DNA from: Actinomycetota bacterium
GTDB lineage: Bacteria > Actinomycetota > Actinomycetes > Nanopelagicales > Nanopelagicaceae
Direction of reading: 5' to 3'
Assembly (NCBI GenBank): GCA_005793655.1
Contig: SXRC01000001.1
Coordinates: 1 to 9,734, forward strand
Length of the DNA stretch: 9,734 nt
A model generated the notes under the pieces. The model was not told where the DNA came from. It saw only the letters and a program-made list of their open reading frames with translations, and ran no database searches. The translations under genes were made by a program, and so were the position numbers. Of this stretch, positions 5,699 to 9,734 are shown piece by piece (the first letter of the stretch is position 1; each line of letters starts with the position of its first letter).

Positions 5699-6966
5699 CG
5701 ACCACTACCACCATAGACAACCGCTTCAATTTGATCTGCATCTAAATCAAATGCGGTATGAGCTGCTTTGACGCCTTTCTCTAGATCACTTTGCCGGCAA
5801 ACAATTGAGATGCGAATTTCAGAGGTTGAAATCATTTCGATGTTTACACCTGCCTCAGAGAGGCAAGAAAAGAAGGTGGCAGTCACACCCGGATGACTTC
5901 GCATACCAGCGCCAATTAACGACAATTTGCCGATTTGATCATCATATTGAATTGAAGCAAACCCAATCTCACCTTGAATTCGCTTGAGTACTGCAGTTGC
6001 TGCTGCTCCCTCAGTTTTTGGCAAAGTAAATGAGATATCAGTTAAGCCAGTAGCTGCTGCTGAAACATTTTGCACAATCATGTCGATGTTTATATCAGCG
6101 TCTGCTATAGCTTGAAATATTGCAGCTGCCATACCCGCCCTATCTGGCACACCAACTATGGTCACCTTTGCCTCACTTTTATCATGAGCTATTCCTGCGA
6201 TTATTGCTGCTTCCATTTCTCCCCCTTCTGGATGATCCTTAACCACCCAGGTTCCTTCTTTGTTGGAAAATGATGATCTAACATGAATTGGTAGATCAAA
6301 ACGCCTTGCATACTCAACGCAGCGTAAATGTAATACTTTTGCACCACTTGCTGCTAGCTCTAACATCTCATCATATGTGACGGTTGATAATTTCTTAGCT
6401 GTTGGAACAACTCTTGGATCAGCTGAGAAAATTCCATCAACATCGGTATAGATCTCACAAACATCTGCTTCAAGTGCTGCGGCAAGTGCCACCGCAGTTG
6501 TGTCAGACCCACCTCTACCTAATGTTGTAACATCATTTGTATCTTGGGAGACTCCTTGAAATCCTGCAACAATTGCAATAGCACCTTCTTTTAAAGCTTC
6601 CTGAATTCTGCCTGGTGTCACATCAATTACTCGTGCTTTGCCATGAGTTGATGTTGTAATAATTCCAGCCTGTGAACCAGTAAATGATCTTGCTTCATGA
6701 CCTAAATTTGAGATTGCCATCGCAAGCAGCGCCATAGAGATTCGCTCACCTGCTGTTAACAACATATCTAACTCACGTCCATTCGGAAGTGGGGAAACTT
6801 GATTAGCTAAATCAATTAATTCATCAGTGGTATCTCCCATGGCAGAGACAACAACTACGACTTGATGACCTGATTTCTTGGTGGCAACAATGCGGCTAGC
6901 AACCCGCTTTAGCCCCTCAGCATCGGCCACCGATGAGCCACCAAACTTCTGCACGATTAAACCCAT
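5695..6966 (-). CDS. lysC: Aspartokinase (Lys/Thr-sensitive type, alpha subunit)
   Basis: A 423-aa aspartate kinase, nearly the same length and layout as the C. glutamicum enzyme (421 aa). It phosphorylates L-aspartate to start synthesis of lysine, threonine and methionine. The kinase domain (about 1-245) has VQKFGGSSVAD at 5-15, SFTGSQAG at 94-101, TTLGRGGSDTTAVALAAAL at 147-165, EIYTDVDGIFSADPR at 171-185 and the RCVEYARRF segment at 215-223. Two ACT domains (about 264-335 and 345-420) form the regulatory part; QNVSAAATGLTDISFT at 299-314 matches the effector-contact region whose mutation relieves lysine/threonine inhibition in C. glutamicum. An internal ATG at codon 251 with a purine-rich SD suggests a separate beta subunit. 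The ATG 6966 start is fixed by immediate homology, yet it has no SD sequence. The stop overlaps the asd start. The upstream 84-bp gap probably holds the promoter. Confidence 0.97.
   Translation of the reverse strand: MGLIVQKFGGSSVADAEGLKRVASRIVATKKSGHQVVVVVSAMGDTTDELIDLANQVSPLPNGRELDMLLTAGERISMALLAMAISNLGHEARSFTGSQAGIITTSTHGKARVIDVTPGRIQEALKEGAIAIVAGFQGVSQDTNDVTTLGRGGSDTTAVALAAALEADVCEIYTDVDGIFSADPRVVPTAKKLSTVTYDEMLELAASGAKVLHLRCVEYARRFDLPIHVRSSFSNKEGTWVVKDHPEGGEMEAAIIAGIAHDKSEAKVTIVGVPDRAGMAAAIFQAIADADINIDMIVQNVSAAATGLTDISFTLPKTEGAAATAVLKRIQGEIGFASIQYDDQIGKLSLIGAGMRSHPGVTATFFSCLSEAGVNIEMISTSEIRISIVCRQSDLEKGVKAAHTAFDLDADQIEAVVYGGSGR
6214..6229 (-). promoter_or_regulatory. Internal SD and ATG: probable start of the LysC beta subunit
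   Basis: Inside lysC, the stretch AGAAGGGGG (6229-6221) plus AGAA precedes the in-frame ATG 6216-6214, codon 251. Initiation here would give a 173-aa protein (5695-6216) made only of the two ACT domains. In C. glutamicum, B. subtilis and mycobacteria an in-frame beta subunit starts at about codon 250 (172 aa in C. glutamicum) and pairs with the alpha chain in an alpha2beta2 enzyme. The position and SD match; use of the site is inferred. Confidence 0.6.
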
Positions 6967-7050
6967 GGGGTAAGTGTGAGGTATGGGGTTGGGTGTATGG
7001 GAATTATCTCATATTTTAAGACGCTCAAATATCTTATATAATGAGATTAA
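6967..7050 (-). promoter_or_regulatory. recR-lysC gap with candidate lysC promoter
   Basis: An 84-bp AT-rich gap. On the minus strand TGAGATAAT (7011-7003) matches an extended -10 (TG-N-GATAAT) and would give a start near 6996, about 30 nt before lysC. TTGAGC at 7028-7023 is a possible -35 but the spacing is short (14 bp). From 7007 to 6967 the sense strand has no G at all, so the leader cannot hold an SD sequence. An inverted repeat, ATCTCAT (7006-7012) and ATGAGAT (7041-7047), overlaps the -10. I see no recR terminator with a U-tract. Confidence 0.35.
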
Positions 7051-7650
7051 TCAATTATCGTAGGATCTGCGCCCCTCAAAAGCTCTGCCAAGGGTGATTT
7101 CATCAGCATATTCAAGATCTCCGCCTACTGGAAGACCTGAGGCAAGGCGGGAGACCTTTACGCCTAAAGGTTTGATTAACCTAGTCAAATAGGTAGCGGT
7201 CGCTTCACCTTCAAGATTTGGATCGGTAGCAATAATTACTTCACCAATTGCAGTTTCAGATAATCTCGTCATTAACTCTTTAATTCTTAAGTTCTCTGGT
7301 CCTACTCCATCAATTGGTGAGATCGCCCCACCTAACACATGGTAGCTGCCCTTAAACTCTCTAGTTTTTTCAATAGCTAATACATCTTTGCTTTCTTCAA
7401 CAACACAAATAGATGTTTTATCTCTTCTTGGATCCCGGCAAATTTTGCAGAGCTCTTCTTCTGAGATATTTCCACAAATTGAACAAAACTTAACCCGCTC
7501 TTTAACTGTCTTAAGTACTTCAGCAAGACGAGTCACATCAACTCGATCTGATTGAATAATATGAAAAGCAATACGTTGGGCACTCTTTGGGCCAACACCG
7601 GGAAGACGTCCTAACTCATCAATTAAGTCTTGAATAATTCCTTCATACAT
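7051..7650 (-). CDS. recR: Recombination mediator RecR
   Basis: A 199-aa RecR, which with RecO (and RecF where present) loads RecA at single-stranded gaps during recombinational repair. The N-terminal helix-hairpin-helix has LGRLPGVGPKSAQRIAFHI at 13-31. A four-cysteine zinc site follows (C56, C59, C68, C71). The Toprim domain (about 79-172) holds CVVEESKDVLAIE at 82-94, the loop HVLGGAISPIDGVGPENL at 104-121, and ATDPNLEGEATATYL at 141-155 with the acidic residues. GLPVGGDLEYADEITLGRAFEGRR at 172-195 is the conserved C-terminal segment. Length is the family norm. It begins 22 nt after dnaX; the gap holds a perfect hairpin and no SD sequence. In most Actinobacteria ybaB stands between dnaX and recR, and it is missing here. 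Confidence 0.97.
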   Translation of the reverse strand: MYEGIIQDLIDELGRLPGVGPKSAQRIAFHIIQSDRVDVTRLAEVLKTVKERVKFCSICGNISEEELCKICRDPRRDKTSICVVEESKDVLAIEKTREFKGSYHVLGGAISPIDGVGPENLRIKELMTRLSETAIGEVIIATDPNLEGEATATYLTRLIKPLGVKVSRLASGLPVGGDLEYADEITLGRAFEGRRSYDN

Positions 7651-7658
7651 AAAGTTTC

Positions 7659-7678
7659 AACTAAGTAAAAACTTAGTT
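7659..7678 (-). repeat. Perfect hairpin at the dnaX-recR junction
   Basis: AACTAAGT and ACTTAGTT form a perfect 8-bp stem with a 4-nt loop. On the sense (minus) strand it covers the dnaX TAA (7675-7673) and ends 8 nt before the recR ATG. The loop reads TTTT and no U-tract follows, so it is not an ordinary intrinsic terminator. It could stabilise an mRNA end or tune recR translation; the function is unknown. Confidence 0.6.
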
Positions 7679-9355
7679 TGACTCCTTAATAACTTTAGCA
7701 CCCAATTTACTAGCCAACAGATCAGCACCGGTCAGTATATTGACGTCCGTTGGATCCTCATCACTTCTTGCCATTGTGGTCGTGGCAACTGAGGTATCAA
7801 CTGTTGCAACTATCTTTCTTCTTACCCCTGCTACCTCCTCAAAGGCATCAGATAAAATCAGATCACTTTCTGATCTAACAAAAGAATCGCGAGCTCCAGC
7901 ATTAACAATTCCAATACTTATATTCTCGTCATCTACGGAGAGTATCTGAGCACTTGTTGCCAGTAATGACCAGGTAAGACGGCGTTTACCTTTAACATTT
8001 TCAATTACTTGCGGCCACAACCTACGCAAGGTAGCAATATCTGCAACACCGCTTGGTTTAAGGTTTGTTGGCTTACTCTCGACCTTTACTGGGTCAGGCT
8101 TAATAGCTACTGCAGGTTTAACTTCAACCTTCGGTTCGGCTTTAACAGTATTTTGGACCGGCTCACTCTTTGCAGCTTTAATCTCAACATTTGGTGCTGC
8201 ACTAATTACCCCACGCTCTAGTTTTTCGAGTCGAGCAGAAACAGCTGCATCATTTGCTTGCGGCAGCATCATCTGCCCACAGACCAACTCCAGAATCAAT
8301 CTAGGCGGTGTTGCACCCCGCATCTGAGTTATCCCATTGGCAAGTAAATCTGCTGATCTGATCAAATTAGCAATGCCAATTAACTTAGCCTGTGTTCGAA
8401 TCCGATCTAATTGATCCGTTGGAATTTGAACTAGTACTTGGGAGTTATTCGCATCAACTGCGCCCACAATTATCAAATCTCGCAATCTCTCAAGTAGATC
8501 TTGCGCAAATCTTTTTGGATCCTGTCCTGATTCAACCACACGGTCGACTGTATTAAACAGAGAGGCAGAATCTGATGCAGCAAGTGAATCAATCGCTTCA
8601 TCCAAAAGGGCAGAGTCGGTGTAACCAAGGAGTGCTACTGCAATCTCATAGGTAACCCCATCCTTACCAGCACCAGCTAGTAATTGGCCAAGGATTGATT
8701 GGGCGTCTCGAACTGATCCACCTGAAGCTCTAACAACTAGTTGAATAACACCCTTTGCTACTTTAATACCCTCTGATTCACAGACTTTTTCTAAGTGGGT
8801 AGAAAGAATTGCTGGCGGGACTAATCTAAATGGGTAATGATGAGTTCTTGATCTAATTGTTGAGATTAGCTTTTCGGGTTCTGTTGTGGCAAAGATAAAC
8901 AAAACATGTGCTGGAGGCTCTTCAACTACTTTAAGTAATGCATTCGCCGCTCCTGGCCCTAATTGATGGGCCTCATCAATGATATAAATCTTGTAGCGAG
9001 ATTGCACTGGTGCAAAAAAAGCTTTATCTCTTAAATCTCTTGCATCATCTACTAACCCATGCGTTGCAGCATCTAGCTCTATTACATCTAGTGAACCTGG
9101 GCCATTAGCAACTAAATCTTTACATGATTGACATGCTCCACAGGGATTTGGTGTGGGGCCTTTTTCACAATTTAAAGATCTAGCCATGATTCTGGCACTT
9201 GATGTTTTACCGCATCCTCTTGGTCCACTAAATAAATACGCATGGTGGATGTGTCCTGAGGTTAAAGCATTACTTAATGGAGTTGTCACATGCTCTTGAC
9301 CAATTACATCAGCAAAAGTTGACGGGCGGTACTTGCGGTATAGAGCTAATGACAT
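7673..9355 (-). CDS. dnaX: DNA polymerase III subunit gamma/tau
   Basis: A 560-aa clamp-loader ATPase that, with delta and delta', loads the beta sliding clamp and ties it to the replicase. AAA+ module: LYRKYRPSTFADVIGQEHV at 5-23, Walker A GPRGCGKT at 44-51, a zinc site with C63, C72, C75 and C78, Walker B IYIIDEAH at 123-130, sensor 1 near ATTEPEK at 156-162, arginine finger region TIRSRTHHYPF at 166-176, and sensor 2 GGSVRDAQS at 212-220. The collar domain runs to about 365. A Lys/Pro/Val-rich linker (about 388-436) leads to a C-terminal tau-type domain (about 437-530). The start ATG 9355 has a strong SD, AAGGAGA at 9362-9368. I see no A-rich slippery site near the linker, so a separate gamma form by frameshift is not indicated. 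It lies downstream of the SRP RNA and upstream of recR. Confidence 0.97.
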   Translation of the reverse strand: MSLALYRKYRPSTFADVIGQEHVTTPLSNALTSGHIHHAYLFSGPRGCGKTSSARIMARSLNCEKGPTPNPCGACQSCKDLVANGPGSLDVIELDAATHGLVDDARDLRDKAFFAPVQSRYKIYIIDEAHQLGPGAANALLKVVEEPPAHVLFIFATTEPEKLISTIRSRTHHYPFRLVPPAILSTHLEKVCESEGIKVAKGVIQLVVRASGGSVRDAQSILGQLLAGAGKDGVTYEIAVALLGYTDSALLDEAIDSLAASDSASLFNTVDRVVESGQDPKRFAQDLLERLRDLIIVGAVDANNSQVLVQIPTDQLDRIRTQAKLIGIANLIRSADLLANGITQMRGATPPRLILELVCGQMMLPQANDAAVSARLEKLERGVISAAPNVEIKAAKSEPVQNTVKAEPKVEVKPAVAIKPDPVKVESKPTNLKPSGVADIATLRRLWPQVIENVKGKRRLTWSLLATSAQILSVDDENISIGIVNAGARDSFVRSESDLILSDAFEEVAGVRRKIVATVDTSVATTTMARSDEDPTDVNILTGADLLASKLGAKVIKESN

Positions 9356-9393
9356 TTATCGTCTCCTTCACTTAAGACATTAAAACTATTGCT

Positions 9394-9412
9394 AAAAAAT
9401 AGGATCCCCCGT
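9394..9412 (-). terminator. U-tract terminator at the end of the SRP RNA
   Basis: The 3' arm of the SRP RNA end helix (minus-strand ACGGGGGATC, 9412-9403) is followed within a few bases by TTTTTT (9399-9394). The GC-rich closing stem of the RNA plus this tract should act as an intrinsic terminator and separate the RNA from dnaX. Confidence 0.6.
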
Positions 9413-9491
9413 ACACCCACTAGAGCGCACCTACCCTTGCTGCATTCCTGCCCTGGGGGAGTTCGGCGCGTTAATGCCGCACGGGGGATCT
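9401..9491 (-). ncRNA. ffs: Small signal recognition particle RNA (4.5S type)
   Basis: About 90 nt on the minus strand. The ends pair perfectly: GATCCCCCGT at the 5' side (9490-9481) with ACGGGGGATC at the 3' side (9412-9403). The middle carries the universal helix 8 core CAGGGCAGGAATGCAGCA with a GGAA tetraloop and the symmetric/asymmetric loops that bind the Ffh M domain. It is the short form without an Alu domain, as usual in Actinobacteria. With Ffh it targets ribosomes making membrane proteins. A likely promoter lies directly upstream and a U-tract follows. The exact ends are estimated from the closing helix. Confidence 0.93.
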
Positions 9492-9499
9492 AACGGTAA

Positions 9500-9528
9500 A
9501 TCTTAGTCATCACCACCGATACCCTTAA
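9500..9528 (-). promoter_or_regulatory. Candidate promoter of the SRP RNA
   Basis: On the minus strand TAAGAT (9505-9500) is a fair -10, placed so that transcription would start near 9493-9491, where the SRP closing helix begins. TTAAGG (9528-9523) lies 17 bp upstream as a weak -35. The position agrees well with the RNA end; the hexamers are only partial matches. Confidence 0.45.
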
Positions 9529-9545
9529 GCCCTGTAAGTGATAAT

Positions 9546-9633
9546 GGAGGATTCGCATAGCGGCCGAGTGCGCACGCTTGGAAAGCGTGTGTAGGGCAAC
9601 CTACCGAGGGTTCAAATCCCTCATCCTCCGCCA
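9546..9633 (+). tRNA. tRNA-Ser (anticodon GGA)
   Basis: Class II tRNA of 88 nt with an encoded CCA (9631-9633). The acceptor arms are GGAGGAT (9546-9552) and ATCCTCC (9623-9629), with discriminator G9630 as in serine tRNAs. The anticodon stem CACGC/GCGTG (9573-9577, 9585-9589) closes a 7-nt loop with anticodon GGA at 9580-9582, reading UCC and UCU. A long variable arm with the GTAGG/CCTAC pairing follows, then the T arm GAGGG-TTCAAAT-CCCTC (9606-9622). It is transcribed away from the SRP RNA; about 55 bp separate the two. A -10-like TGATAAT (9539-9545) touches the mature 5' end and so cannot serve this tRNA; its own promoter is not clear. Confidence 0.96.
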
Positions 9634-9673
9634 AAGCCTTGGTAATCTTCCAAAGGAATGGAATGGGATTTGA

Positions 9674-9734
9674 ATGCGAGCAATAACTCAAGGAGAGTAC
9701 GGCTTAGACTCCTTAGCTTTATCAGAAATACCAA
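9674..9734 (+). CDS. Probable medium-chain (zinc-type alcohol) dehydrogenase, 5' end only
   Basis: An open frame begins at ATG 9674 and continues off the window. The first 20 codons read MRAITQGEYG followed by LDSLALSEIP. This is the typical opening beta-strand pair of medium-chain dehydrogenase/reductases, where an M-(K/R)-A-(I/V)-x-Q start is followed by a YG turn and then L-x-L-x-E-(I/V)-P. Members include zinc alcohol dehydrogenases and NADPH:quinone reductases; the part that would separate them (zinc ligands, Rossmann domain) lies outside. An in-frame TGA directly before the ATG (9671-9673) fixes this as the first possible start. Only a weak SD-like GGGAT (9665-9669) is present. It begins 40 nt after the tRNA. 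Confidence 0.6.
   Translation, partial: MRAITQGEYGLDSLALSEIP

Noticed and set aside
9014..9022. T-TTT-TTT heptamer in dnaX, in register for -1 slippage
   Set aside because: It lies at codons 113-114 inside the ATPase domain; slippage would hit a stop about 13 codons later and cut off Walker B. It is far from the linker where gamma-making shifts occur, so chance is more likely.
9539..9545. TGATAAT as the tRNA-Ser -10 box
   Set aside because: It abuts the mature 5' end, so transcription from it would begin inside the tRNA.
9503..9691. Minus-strand 62-codon open frame across the tRNA
   Set aside because: It is the antisense of tRNA-Ser; the peptide (EGFEPSVGCP...) is the well-known false protein read from serine tRNA genes.
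9690..9715. AAGGAG/CTCCTT inverted repeat as a terminator after the tRNA
   Set aside because: The 6-bp arms with a 13-nt loop have no U-tract and lie inside the start of the probable dehydrogenase gene.
1..9734. CRISPR arrays, transposases, attachment sites, defence or secretion cassettes
   Set aside because: No spaced direct repeats, transposase motifs or phage-like genes are visible; nearly every base is assigned to conserved housekeeping or sugar-nucleotide genes.

Overview
The window looks like a piece of a small, AT-rich actinobacterial genome. The base composition is low-GC by eye, yet the proteins are clearly actinobacterial: a GlxR/Crp-type regulator, a RidA-subfamily protein coupled to a DUF4177-type small protein, a corynebacterial-like lysC-asd pair, and a short SRP RNA beside dnaX. 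Intergenic spaces are tiny, several genes share stop or start bases, and many starts lack a Shine-Dalgarno (SD) sequence. This fits streamlined freshwater Actinobacteria (the acI / Nanopelagicales type). That placement is inference; no ribosomal marker is present.

Layout. 1-108: probable 5' end of nth on the minus strand, back-to-back with a Crp/GlxR-family regulator (109-798, +). 795-1877: a minus-strand operon GatB/YqeY protein -> 51-aa DUF4177-like protein -> RidA-family protein, whose stop overlaps the crp stop by 4 bp. 1892-2710: a divergent plus-strand metallophosphoesterase. 2714-6966: a minus-strand run lysC -> asd -> fcl -> gmd, linking the first two steps of the lysine/threonine/methionine pathway from aspartate to GDP-L-fucose synthesis. 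7051-9355: minus-strand dnaX -> recR (replicative clamp loader and recombination mediator). 9401-9491: the small SRP RNA, minus strand, ending in a U-tract just before dnaX. 9546-9633: tRNA-Ser(GGA), plus strand. 9674-end: the start of a probable medium-chain (alcohol) dehydrogenase, plus strand.

How the genes work together. LysC and Asd turn aspartate into aspartate semialdehyde, the branch point to lysine/diaminopimelate, threonine and methionine. Gmd and Fcl turn GDP-mannose into GDP-fucose for surface glycans. DnaX loads the sliding clamp and RecR supports RecF-pathway gap repair. The SRP RNA and tRNA serve protein export and translation. GlxR-type proteins are global cAMP-responsive regulators.

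No mobile element, CRISPR array, prophage or defence cassette is visible, and I see no clearly undescribed system. The points most worth a second look are: absence of ybaB between dnaX and recR, replaced by a perfect 8-bp hairpin; a G-free 41-nt stretch upstream of lysC; a likely internal start for a LysC beta subunit; the fcl-gmd pair attached to lysC-asd; and recurrent SD-less starts with a TANNNT box 6-7 nt upstream, suggesting leaderless mRNAs. There is no gene-free stretch over 300 bases other than 9356-9673, which holds the SRP RNA and tRNA.
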